From Brumimicrobium sp051745635 (GTDB taxonomy: Bacteria > Bacteroidota > Bacteroidia > Flavobacteriales_D > Crocinitomicaceae), in contig JBNJEH010000091.1 in NCBI GenBank assembly GCA_051745635.1, forward strand, positions 1 through 8,625: a DNA stretch of 8,625 nucleotides, read 5' to 3'. This document shows positions 1-5,829 of this stretch, one piece after another; the stretch's first letter is position 1, and every line of letters begins with the position of its first letter. A program made the position numbers and the translations under genes. The notes below the pieces were generated by a model, which worked only from the letters and a program-made list of their open reading frames with translations, had not been told where the DNA came from and ran no database searches.

Positions 1-245
1 GTAATCCGCAGCCGTTCCACATTGTTCGTCCGCATTTTCAAAGCTGTGGGATTCGTGGTTCCAATAAAATGACTCGTGTCGGCATTGTTCCCCTGGGTTT
101 CCCACTTTAAGGCATTACCGTTGGCGTTATTGTTGGGGTTGGCGTTGCCGCCATTATTTCCCTGAGAAAAGACCGTCCCGTTCATGAGTAGTGCCGCGCC
201 GAAAAACATGGTGGCTGCGGCAGCTGAATTAAGCGTAGATTTCAT
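1..245 (-). CDS. Secreted Asn/Gly-rich protein, N-terminal fragment (3' end outside window)
   Basis: The frame opens at ATG 245 and runs leftward off the window, giving 81 complete codons without a stop. Residues 1 to about 26 form a signal peptide: a lysine at position 2, a hydrophobic Ala/Phe/Leu core (AAAATMFFGAALLM), then NGTVFSQ with likely cleavage before Gln. The mature start is low-complexity and Asn/Gly-rich (GNNGGNANPNNNANG). It is followed by LKWETQGNNADTSHFIGTTN and then ALKMRTNNVERLRI. The second part resembles the repeated 'W...GN....N.F.GT.N..PL.F.TN...R.RI' motif of large Bacteroidetes exported proteins, which often carry C-terminal type IX secretion signals or tail-fibre-like domains. 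That family link is from memory and the C-terminus is missing, so no function is claimed. The start is supported by the consensus promoter at 271-301, which leaves a leader of about 20 nt, A/T-rich and without a Shine-Dalgarno motif. Confidence 0.8.
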   Translation of the reverse strand, partial: MKSTLNSAAAATMFFGAALLMNGTVFSQGNNGGNANPNNNANGNALKWETQGNNADTSHFIGTTNPTALKMRTNNVERLRI

Positions 246-270
246 AATTTTTGATTTAAATGTTAGATTG

Positions 271-301
271 CAAATCTACCCCCCCATTTTAGAATTCCAA
301 A
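271..301 (-). promoter_or_regulatory. Bacteroidetes-type promoter of the secreted protein gene
   Basis: Read on the minus strand, TTTG (301-298) is followed by exactly 19 nt and then TAGATTTG (278-271). This matches the primary sigma factor consensus of Bacteroidetes (TTTG at -33, TAnnTTTG at -7) with no mismatch in the fixed positions. Transcription would begin near 264, about 20 nt before the ATG at 245. The spacer contains a run of seven G. Confidence 0.75.
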
Positions 302-343
302 TTTTAGGGGTATTTTTTTATTTCAGATCGCATTTTAAAATAA

Positions 344-391
344 TTCCGCCCTTGTACGGGCGTATTGCAATACGCCCGTACAAGGGCGGAA
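344..391. repeat. Perfect 48-bp palindrome, REP/MITE-like; possible terminator after paaZ
   Basis: The 24 bases from 344 to 367 are the exact reverse complement of 368 to 391, with no loop and no mismatch; the symmetry stops at 343/392. The centre is GGGCGTATTGCAATACGCCC. Each arm also holds a shorter hairpin, CGCCC-TTGTAC-GGGCG, so a two-hairpin fold competes with the single long stem. Palindromes with GTA...GGGCG arms and an A/T centre are scattered through many Bacteroidetes and cyanobacterial genomes and are thought to be moved by RAYT-type transposases; I infer membership from form only. It lies 45 nt past the paaZ stop, so it could end that transcript, although only a weak T-rich stretch follows on the minus strand. 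Confidence 0.85.
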
Positions 392-436
392 ATCACAGGG
401 GCAAAGATCACAAAAAAATGGCAGGAATTGTAAAAA

Positions 437-2512
437 CTACTTCGACTGGTCTTTCTTCTTAACCATTGTCAAAATCGTAGCAAAACCAACCAATGGCTCT
501 TCAGTATCTTCATCCAGCATTTCCACATACCACTTCACAATTCCGCGTTTAATTTTTGTTTTTGGGTCGTCTTCTTTTTCTGTTACATCAGTTGGAGTCA
601 TCTCTTTACACGTAAAACGTACATGCATTTTTGAACCTGCATAAACTGGTTTTGTGAATCGCAAATTGTCAATTCCATAGTTCAATAAGACTGGATTCAT
701 GTCGTAACTATCCACAAACAATCCTGCAGCGGCACTCATTAAGAAATAACCATGTGCAACTTGTTCATCGAACATGGTTCCTTCAAAATTCGTATCTCTT
801 TTATGTGCATAAAAATTATCTCCTGATAATGCCGCAAATCGATCAATATCATCGGCCGTGATTTCTCGTGCTTCTGTAATCAATTGATCTCCCACATTCA
901 ATTCTTCAAAATACTTTTTGAATGGATGCTCATCCGTTATATTTCCTTGTGCTCCTTGTTGATATACTTGCGTAATTTCTGTAATCGTCGTCGGATGCCC
1001 CTGAATGGCCGTGCGCTGTAAATAATGCAAGATTCCGCGTTTACCGCCCATTTCTTCACCACCTCCGGCACGACCAGGACCTCCGTGCGTCAATAATGGT
1101 AATGGAGAACCGTGACCTGTACTTTCTTTGGCACATTGTTCATTGAGCACGAGAATTCTACCGTGCATGTGGGCGGCGTTCACTGTGTATTCGCGCGCAA
1201 TTTTGTTGTCTCCTGTTACGATGGAAGAAACCAGAGATCCTTTCCCCATTTCTGTCAGTTGAATCGCCTCTTCGAGGTCATCGTATCCCATCAACGTGGA
1301 AACAGGTCCGAATGCTTCGACATTGTGAACATCGGTGTTTTTATAGGGATCATCGTTGACGAATAAAATCGGTGAAAAGAAGGCTCCTTTTTCGCGGTCG
1401 GCGCCCACGACATCGAAATCGTCCATATTCCCATGTACAATTTCCTGCGATTTTGCGAGCTGATTGACACTTTCGCGCACGCGCTGCACCTGCAGTTGAG
1501 TAGCCAAAGCTCCCATGCGAACACCTTCTTGTGACGGGTCGCCGATAGTCGTTTTTGCCAGTCGTGCTGAAATTGCTTTTTGAGCGTCTTCCATCAAGTT
1601 ATTGGGCACAAAAATTCTTCTGATCGCCGTACATTTCTGTCCAGCTTTCACGGTCATTTCCTTCGTAACTTCTTTCACAAAAAGGTCGAATTCAGCGGTA
1701 CCGGGCACGGCATCCGCTCCAAGAACGGTAGCATTCAAGGAGTCTGCCTCTAAATTAAACGGAACAGATTCTTCGAGAATATGCTCATTTGATTTTAATT
1801 TTTTACCCGTAGAAGCCGATCCCGTAAAAGTAACGACGTCCTGGTTAATCGTATGATCGATGATTCCGCGACCCAAACCGCAGACGAGTTGTAAGCTTCC
1901 TTCGGGCAATATTTTGGATTCAATAATATCTTTTACCATCAGCTCGGTAAGGTAGCACGTATATTCCGATGGTTTGACGACTGTTGGAACACCGGCCATC
2001 AAGTTCACCGCAATTTTCTCGAGCATTCCCCAGATCGGAAAATTAAAGGCATTGATATGAACGGCAACCCCTCTTTTTGGCACCATAATGTGATGACCGA
2101 TAAAAGTGCCGTTTTTAGAAAGCGGAGCTGCTTCCCCGTCAACATAATAAGGCAAGTCGGGAAACTGACGGCGCAATGACGCATTGGCAAACAAGTTACC
2201 GATTCCCCCGTCGATATCAATCCAGGAATCCACTTTGGTAGCTCCTGTAGCCGTACTGAGTTGATAATATTTGTCTTTTATACTGAACAGATGCAGGGCC
2301 AGCGCTTTCACCATTCGACCGCGTTCCGGAAAGGTCATCTTGCGCAGTTTTTCCCCTCCTGTTGAGCGTCCGTAAGTCAAAATGCGTTCGTAATCCAGTC
2401 CTTTTGAAGATGCTTCTGCGAATTGTTCTCCTGTAATCGCGTTGTAGAGTGGTGTCTCGACTCCTTCGCCATTCACCCACTCTCCGCACACGTAATTTTG
2501 TATTTTCTGCAT
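437..2512 (-). CDS. paaZ: Bifunctional PaaZ: oxepin-CoA hydrolase / 3-oxo-5,6-dehydrosuberyl-CoA semialdehyde dehydrogenase
   Basis: This 691-aa cytoplasmic enzyme (E. coli PaaZ is about 681 aa) acts in the aerobic phenylacetyl-CoA pathway. Its C-terminal MaoC-like hydratase opens the oxepin-CoA ring, and its N-terminal NADP-dependent aldehyde dehydrogenase oxidises the resulting semialdehyde. Residues 1 to about 520 are the dehydrogenase: NAFNFPIW (154-161), VVKPSE (178-183), FTGSASTG (229-236), the general base Glu255 in LEADSLN, and the nucleophile Cys294 in GQKCTAIRR. The HGGPGRAGGGEE linker (476-487) is characteristic of PaaZ. Residues about 535-691 form the hot-dog hydratase with ALSGDNFYAH (561-570), where Asp565 and His570 match the known catalytic pair, and FDEQVAHGYF (581-590). 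No lesion is visible. The neighbours here are not paa genes, so the oxygenase and thiolase must be encoded elsewhere. The leader contains no clear consensus promoter. Confidence 0.95.
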   Translation of the reverse strand: MQKIQNYVCGEWVNGEGVETPLYNAITGEQFAEASSKGLDYERILTYGRSTGGEKLRKMTFPERGRMVKALALHLFSIKDKYYQLSTATGATKVDSWIDIDGGIGNLFANASLRRQFPDLPYYVDGEAAPLSKNGTFIGHHIMVPKRGVAVHINAFNFPIWGMLEKIAVNLMAGVPTVVKPSEYTCYLTELMVKDIIESKILPEGSLQLVCGLGRGIIDHTINQDVVTFTGSASTGKKLKSNEHILEESVPFNLEADSLNATVLGADAVPGTAEFDLFVKEVTKEMTVKAGQKCTAIRRIFVPNNLMEDAQKAISARLAKTTIGDPSQEGVRMGALATQLQVQRVRESVNQLAKSQEIVHGNMDDFDVVGADREKGAFFSPILFVNDDPYKNTDVHNVEAFGPVSTLMGYDDLEEAIQLTEMGKGSLVSSIVTGDNKIAREYTVNAAHMHGRILVLNEQCAKESTGHGSPLPLLTHGGPGRAGGGEEMGGKRGILHYLQRTAIQGHPTTITEITQVYQQGAQGNITDEHPFKKYFEELNVGDQLITEAREITADDIDRFAALSGDNFYAHKRDTNFEGTMFDEQVAHGYFLMSAAAGLFVDSYDMNPVLLNYGIDNLRFTKPVYAGSKMHVRFTCKEMTPTDVTEKEDDPKTKIKRGIVKWYVEMLDEDTEEPLVGFATILTMVKKKDQSK

Positions 2513-2577
2513 AGTCTTAGAAATTCTTTTTTGAGCACCTAAGATAATGATATTTGTTTAAATAGAGGGGTTTTTGT

Positions 2578-2610
2578 CCACACCTGTGCCGACAGTGTCG
2601 TCGGTAGATT
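2578..2610. repeat. Intergenic repeat family 1, copy A (33 bp)
   Basis: The unit reads CCACACCTGTGCC, then GACAGTGTC, then GTCGGTAGATT. It can form a hairpin CCGAC-(6 nt)-GTCGG, or alternatively a short GACA-G-TGTC hairpin. It matches copy C at 31 of 33 positions, and the two differences fall in paired positions of the inner hairpin. Confidence 0.8.
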
Positions 2611-2620
2611 TTTTCGATTG

Positions 2621-2652
2621 ACACACTTGTGCCGACCATGGCGTCGGTAGAT
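2621..2652. repeat. Intergenic repeat family 1, copy B (diverged)
   Basis: This copy reads ACACACTTGTGCCGAC, then CATGGC, then GTCGGTAGAT. It keeps the outer stem CCGAC/GTCGG and the flanks, but its 6-nt centre has changed to CATGGC. It is preceded by GATTGACACA, which recurs at 2701-2710, so copy B looks like part of a longer decayed tandem unit (2617-2700 against 2701-2761). Confidence 0.75.
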
Positions 2653-2663
2653 GGGATATTTGG

Positions 2664-2740
2664 TTCGCTGTGCTCACGGATGGTGTCCACGAATTAGTCG
2701 GATTGACACAGATGGCGAGATTGATTCGCTGTGCTCACGG
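2664..2740. repeat. Direct repeat pair, TTCGCTGTGCTCACGG
   Basis: The 16-mer TTCGCTGTGCTCACGG occurs exactly at 2664-2679 and 2725-2740, 61 bp apart. Each copy is followed 5 to 6 nt later by TGTCCAC (2684-2690 and 2745-2751). Together with GATTGACACA upstream of each, the spacing suggests two tandem copies of a unit of about 60-84 bp, the second shortened. Confidence 0.8.
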
Positions 2741-2760
2741 GTTTTGTCCACAGATTTATT

Positions 2761-2856
2761 GGATTAGTTGGATTGTGTGGTGATGGTAGAGTGGGAATGT
2801 TCTCCACACCTGTGCCGATAGTATCGTCGGTAGATTAGTCGGATTAGTTGGATTGT
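2761..2856. repeat. Direct repeat pair, GGATTAGTTGGATTGT
   Basis: The 16-mer GGATTAGTTGGATTGT is exact at 2761-2776 and 2841-2856. Related strings GAATTAGTCGGATTG (2691-2705) and GATTAGTCGGATTAG (2833-2847) show a short GGATTAGT module repeated several times, itself slipping in steps of about 8 bp. Confidence 0.75.
2804..2836. repeat. Intergenic repeat family 1, copy C (33 bp)
   Basis: This is identical to copy A except for C to T and G to A changes that turn the inner hairpin GACA-G-TGTC into GATA-G-TATC, which keeps the base pair. It is followed by a GATTAGT(C/T)GGATT string that also recurs. Confidence 0.8.
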
Positions 2857-2935
2857 TCCGCGCGATTTGAGCGTGAATCAGTCCATAAATTACACAGATT
2901 TTCACAAATTGTGGGGTGATGGTTGGGAGTGGGGT

Positions 2936-2976
2936 AACCGCAAAGGGAGCAGAGAAGGCGCAGAGTTCACCAAGAA
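2936..2976. repeat. Purine-rich CGCAAAG/GCGCAGAG intergenic element
   Basis: AACCGCAAAGGGAGCAGAG is followed by AAGGCGCAGAGTTCACCAAG. The form (near-repeats of CGCAAAG about 9-10 nt apart) resembles a widespread dispersed intergenic sequence that I recall from many environmental bacterial genomes. Only one copy lies in this window, so the assignment rests on recognition and not on internal repetition. Confidence 0.35.
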
Positions 2977-2995
2977 ATAAGCAGATTGATTTTTA

Positions 2996-3003
2996 TATAT
3001 TTG
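2996..3003 (+). promoter_or_regulatory. Putative -7 element of the lipoprotein gene
   Basis: TATATTTG fits the Bacteroidetes -7 consensus TAnnTTTG and ends 27 nt before the ATG at 3031. No TTTG is found 19-20 nt upstream, so the -33 half is missing or degenerate. Confidence 0.5.
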
Positions 3004-3030
3004 TGACCATTAAGGTTTGATGACTTAGTT

Positions 3031-4056
3031 ATGTTAAAAAAATTTGCACTTATTTTAATGACTCTATCACTTATCTCGAGTTGCATAACTTCAAAAGGAC
3101 TCTTGAAAAGCGGCGGAAAAAAGAAAAGCGGCACCATAGAAGAACGAACTGAGATTGATGACAACCCAGCGATTCAATCACTCCATTTAACTTTTGGAAG
3201 CTCCAAGAAAACAGGCTTTGGATTGGATGCTGCTAAAATGTTAAACAACTCATCAAGGTTATCTGGTTCTCTTTTTCTACTGACGAAAGGCTTATCTTTT
3301 ATAGATGAAGAACAACAATCTACACCGAACAATCTACTCATAAGAAATTTTATGTCACTTTCATACAGCTACCCAATTATTTCAAATGCAAGTTATCGAA
3401 GTGGAAAAATGTACCTCAGAAGAACTTTTAATTCATCATATGAAGCAAGAGCGTCAGAAGGAGTTGTATACTTTCTTAAAGATAAATTTAAAGTACTACA
3501 TTTTATAAACTTCGTCGGAGGTATAGCGCATGGTTATACCAATTTTCATACTGAAGTCTTCACCAAAAATCTTATTGAATCATATCCCGATGCTAGTGCT
3601 TCTGTTCTGGGACCGTTTAATGATGTTCTAATAAATTCAGGCACTTATTATGGTAAAATCGGCCTTTCAAGCACACAAGTGATCAATACATCTTTGAACG
3701 GTACAGTTGATGATTTTAACCTTTCGGGCAGGATATCTCGTGAATTAAACTTTACCTTGAATGCGCTCATCGGAATTTCCGGGACGATACCGACCACTAA
3801 TGTGAATTATCGCTATTTTGAAAACGGAGCATACGTTTATGCCGAAGAAAATGTGGATTTTAAAGAACTTCTTGATTACAATCGCTTTGGATTTGAGGCA
3901 GGTTTTCACTGGATAGAGTATTTACCTTATAATCTTTCATTTAAATATGGGGCGACTATTGGATTGATGCCAGGATATCACGAACAAGGAGACTGGTTTT
4001 CTCTTGGAATTTTTCAAGCGAAATTAGGATTTGGATTTGGAAGCATTTCTAAGTAA
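3031..4056 (+). CDS. Putative lipoprotein of unknown function, beta-strand-rich
   Basis: This 341-aa protein belongs to no family I recognise. The N-terminus MLKKFALILMTLSLISSC is a lipoprotein signal peptide: two lysines, a hydrophobic core and lipobox I-S-S-C with Cys18 as the lipidated residue. The residues after Cys18 (ITSKG) lack the acidic cluster that directs some Bacteroidetes lipoproteins to the cell surface, so a periplasm-facing position is more likely. A basic stretch follows (KSGGKKKSG). From about residue 50 on, alternating polar and aromatic segments end in FSLGIFQAKLGFGFGSISK, a glycine/aromatic pattern like outer-membrane beta-barrels, though a soluble beta-sandwich cannot be excluded. 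The start fits the promoter at 2996-3003 and the signal peptide. The gene stands alone between repeats and the convergent arsC, and by eye its first half is more AT-rich than its neighbours. A link to arsenic is not supported. Confidence 0.75.
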   Translation: MLKKFALILMTLSLISSCITSKGLLKSGGKKKSGTIEERTEIDDNPAIQSLHLTFGSSKKTGFGLDAAKMLNNSSRLSGSLFLLTKGLSFIDEEQQSTPNNLLIRNFMSLSYSYPIISNASYRSGKMYLRRTFNSSYEARASEGVVYFLKDKFKVLHFINFVGGIAHGYTNFHTEVFTKNLIESYPDASASVLGPFNDVLINSGTYYGKIGLSSTQVINTSLNGTVDDFNLSGRISRELNFTLNALIGISGTIPTTNVNYRYFENGAYVYAEENVDFKELLDYNRFGFEAGFHWIEYLPYNLSFKYGATIGLMPGYHEQGDWFSLGIFQAKLGFGFGSISK

Positions 4057-4081
4057 AGAGTGATTTTTAATACACTTTACT
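4052..4081. terminator. Possible bidirectional hairpin between convergent genes
   Basis: AGTAAA (4052-4057) pairs with TTTACT (4076-4081), and GTG (4060-4062) pairs with CAC (4073-4075), with a 2-nt bulge and a 10-nt loop. The stem covers both stop codons (4054-4056 plus, 4069-4067 minus), which are only 10 bp apart. It is AT-rich and has no T-run after it on either strand, so termination by this hairpin is only a possibility. Confidence 0.3.
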
Positions 4082-4666
4082 CAACACATACAAAACCTCC
4101 CTCGCAATCTGTGCACATCGTTCATCATAGACCATTTTAACGTGAGGTGTTCCATCACTTATTTTAGGGTCTTCATAGGTGATTGGAATTCTAAGATCTG
4201 CTCCGGGTAAAAAGGGACAATTTTCTTCTGCATGTCCGCAGGTCATCACGGCGGCGAAGTTTGATTTAGGAAGTGATTCATGATCAATCATTTTGGAGAA
4301 GCATTTTATCGGCTTTTCTCCACCAAAATCGATCAAAAAGTTCGGGTTTTGGCCTTTTTTTGTACTTCCAACCTTTAACCCTGCTCTCTTTAACGCTTCG
4401 ATCGCATTTTTATGAAACGCAGTGGCTTCAGTACCTGCCGAATAAAAGTGAGCACTTTTTACACGATAATAATCGGCAGCAATGGATGCCCACACCTGAC
4501 TCAATTGACTCCTTCGCGAATTATGAGTGCAAACGAAAATGATTTTGGGGAATTCGCGCTCATTTACATACTTGCTTATCTTCAATAATTGCTGCTTTCT
4601 ATCCGTTGGAATCTGATCAAACTCTTTTATTCGATCTTCACAATATTTTTTTACGTTTTCCAGCAT
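4067..4666 (-). CDS. arsC: Arsenate reductase ArsC, thioredoxin-coupled, LMW-phosphatase fold
   Basis: This cytoplasmic enzyme reduces arsenate to arsenite for export by the adjacent ACR3 pump. The 199-aa protein has the phosphatase-type P-loop CTHNSRRS (Cys46 to Arg52, CX5R) after a beta-strand KIIFV. The segment MTCGHAEENCPFLPGA carries Cys143 and Cys150, spaced by seven like Cys82 and Cys89 of the Staphylococcus aureus pI258 enzyme (CSDADNNCPILP), where they relay the disulphide to thioredoxin. The triad would therefore be Cys46, Cys143 and Cys150. It is longer than the roughly 131-aa classic enzyme: it has about 36 extra N-terminal residues (charged, predicted helical) and 25 more residues between Cys46 and Cys143. 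Databases often call such proteins simply 'protein-tyrosine-phosphatase'. It is the last gene of the operon, starting 4 nt after the acr3 stop, so it is very probably cotranscribed and perhaps translationally coupled. Confidence 0.9.
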   Translation of the reverse strand: MLENVKKYCEDRIKEFDQIPTDRKQQLLKISKYVNEREFPKIIFVCTHNSRRSQLSQVWASIAADYYRVKSAHFYSAGTEATAFHKNAIEALKRAGLKVGSTKKGQNPNFLIDFGGEKPIKCFSKMIDHESLPKSNFAAVMTCGHAEENCPFLPGADLRIPITYEDPKISDGTPHVKMVYDERCAQIAREVLYVLSKVY

Positions 4667-4670
4667 CGCT

Positions 4671-5708
4671 TTAATATTTCCATTTGTTGGCCATAGCGAC
4701 TAAAGACAACATGATTGGCACTTCGATTAATACACCAACTACGGTGGCTAATGCTGCTCCTGAATTCAATCCGAACAACATAATGGCTACAGCTACGGCT
4801 AATTCGAAAAAGTTACTGGCTCCGATCATGGCGGCGGGAGCACAAATATTGTGTTTGAGTTTAATGTACCGTCCAATAAACCAGGCAATAAAAAAGATAA
4901 AATAGGTTTGAATCGTCAAGGGTATCGCGATCAAAAGAATATCTCCGGGCCGGGCAATAATCTTTTCTCCCTGAAAGGCAAATAACAGCACCAATGTTGT
5001 CAATAGTGCAATGATCGAAATCGGTTTCAACGCTCTCAAAAACTTTTCTTCAAACCACTTTTCTCCTTTCTTTTTGATCAAAAATCGATTCGACAGGTAA
5101 CCGAAAAACAGCGGAATCACTACAAAAACGATAACGGAAGTTGCCAGGGCTTTGTATGGAATACCGAGTTCTTGATTGGCATTCACCACTTCAATTCCAA
5201 AAAGGCTGAACAATCCGCCGACAATGGGGATAAAAGCAACGAGCAAGATGATATCATTGACTGAAACCTGAACCAGCGTATAATTGGCATCCCCTTTCGT
5301 CAGGTACGACCAAACGAATACCATTGCCGTACACGGCGCCGCTCCCAACAAGATCGCTCCCGCGAGATACTGTTGAGCATCTTCAGGTGAAATAAATGCC
5401 GCATAGATCTGATCGAAGAACAGCCAGGCAAAGAAAGCCATGGAAAAGGGTTTGATCAGCCAATTGACAACAACGGTTAATGCGAGTCCTTTCATATTCC
5501 TGGTCACGTTCTTCAACGAACTAAAATCGATCTGGACCATAATCGGATAGATCATCAGCCAAACTAAAATAGCTACGGGGACATTTACTGTTGAAATGTT
5601 CCAGTCGCTGAGCACTGTGATCTGATCGCCGAGTACATATCCAAGTCCGATGCCTGCCGCGATACAAGCAATGACCCAAAGCGTTAAATATTTTTCAAAA
5701 GTTCCCAT
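4671..5708 (-). CDS. acr3: ACR3-family arsenite efflux transporter
   Basis: This inner-membrane carrier of about ten helices extrudes As(III), driven by the proton gradient. At 345 aa it has normal family length. The hydrophobic segments begin at about residues 8, 43, 74, 115, 150, 186, 229, 257, 288 and 317. The two residues shown to be essential in Alkaliphilus Acr3 (Cys129 and Glu305) have clear counterparts: Cys126 in GAAPCTAMVFVWS (helix 4) and Glu302 in GASNFFELAVAVAI (helix 9). Other family signatures are YPIMVQIDF (54-62) and VQVSVNDIILL (146-156). It belongs to the ACR3/bile-acid-transporter superfamily, not the unrelated ArsB family, although databases often use the symbol arsB. Upstream, 121 bp of tandem repeats separate it from the DUF6428 gene; no consensus promoter is seen there, so transcription from the arsR promoter is assumed. 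Confidence 0.95.
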   Translation of the reverse strand: MGTFEKYLTLWVIACIAAGIGLGYVLGDQITVLSDWNISTVNVPVAILVWLMIYPIMVQIDFSSLKNVTRNMKGLALTVVVNWLIKPFSMAFFAWLFFDQIYAAFISPEDAQQYLAGAILLGAAPCTAMVFVWSYLTKGDANYTLVQVSVNDIILLVAFIPIVGGLFSLFGIEVVNANQELGIPYKALATSVIVFVVIPLFFGYLSNRFLIKKKGEKWFEEKFLRALKPISIIALLTTLVLLFAFQGEKIIARPGDILLIAIPLTIQTYFIFFIAWFIGRYIKLKHNICAPAAMIGASNFFELAVAVAIMLFGLNSGAALATVVGVLIEVPIMLSLVAMANKWKY

Positions 5709-5733
5709 AAGTTTAGTTTAGAGTGCTGAGTTT

Positions 5734-5783
5734 ACACTTCGACACACTTCGGCACACTTCGACACACTTCGACACACTTCGAC
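5734..5783. repeat. 10-bp tandem repeat, five copies of ACACTTCGAC
   Basis: Five contiguous copies start at 5734, 5744, 5754, 5764 and 5774; only the second differs, by one base (ACACTTCGGC). The period is close to one DNA helical turn. The array sits 25 bp upstream of the acr3 ATG inside the ars operon and runs directly into AGG and the 14-bp repeat. ACACTTCGACAGGCTCAGTG at the junction resembles a dispersed intergenic motif I recall from Bacteroidetes genomes. Confidence 0.95.
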
Positions 5784-5786
5784 AGG

Positions 5787-5827
5787 CTCAGTGGAGTCAG
5801 CTCAGTGGAGTCAGCTCAGTGTGACAG
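5787..5827. repeat. 14-bp tandem repeat CTCAGTGGAGTCAG, about three copies
   Basis: Exact copies lie at 5787-5800 and 5801-5814. A third, diverged copy CTCAGTGTGACAG (5815-5827) ends 2 bp before the stop codon of the DUF6428 gene. With the neighbouring 10-bp array it fills almost the whole gap between that gene and acr3. Confidence 0.9.
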
Positions 5828-5829
5828 AT

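Larger units (their letters stand above)
2513..3030. other. Gene-free intergenic region packed with degenerate repeats
   Basis: These 518 bp separate the diverging starts of paaZ and the lipoprotein gene, and I find no credible gene here. Positions 2571-2860 hold several short repeat families interleaved with one another (listed separately). Positions 2881-2976 resemble generic Bacteroidetes intergenic filler (ATTACACAGATTTTCACAAA, then a purine-rich CGCAAAG/GCGCAGAG stretch). Only the last 35 bp look like a promoter region. The paaZ leader on the minus strand has no -7/-33 pair better than one or two mismatches. Confidence 0.7.

Noticed and set aside
184..462. Plus-strand open frame of 92 codons
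   Set aside because: It runs antisense through the signal-peptide region of the secreted protein gene, the promoter and the palindrome; no domain, leader or start signal supports it.
1112..2489. Several short frames on both strands within paaZ
   Set aside because: The 691-codon PaaZ frame explains the whole interval with catalytic residues in order; the others have no recognisable content.
437..2512. Frameshifted or split aldehyde dehydrogenase plus separate MaoC gene
   Set aside because: The frame is continuous through the characteristic linker, and the fused length equals that of known PaaZ.
2513..2560. paaZ promoter (TATCTTAG in the minus-strand leader)
   Set aside because: It has one mismatch to the -7 consensus and no TTTG at the right distance, so it is too weak to annotate.
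2571..2860. CRISPR array or insertion sequence
   Set aside because: Repeat copies are diverged, irregularly spaced and of different families; no transposase frame and no terminal inverted repeats are visible.
5734..5827. CRISPR array
   Set aside because: The units are 10 and 14 bp and contiguous, without unique spacers or cas genes.
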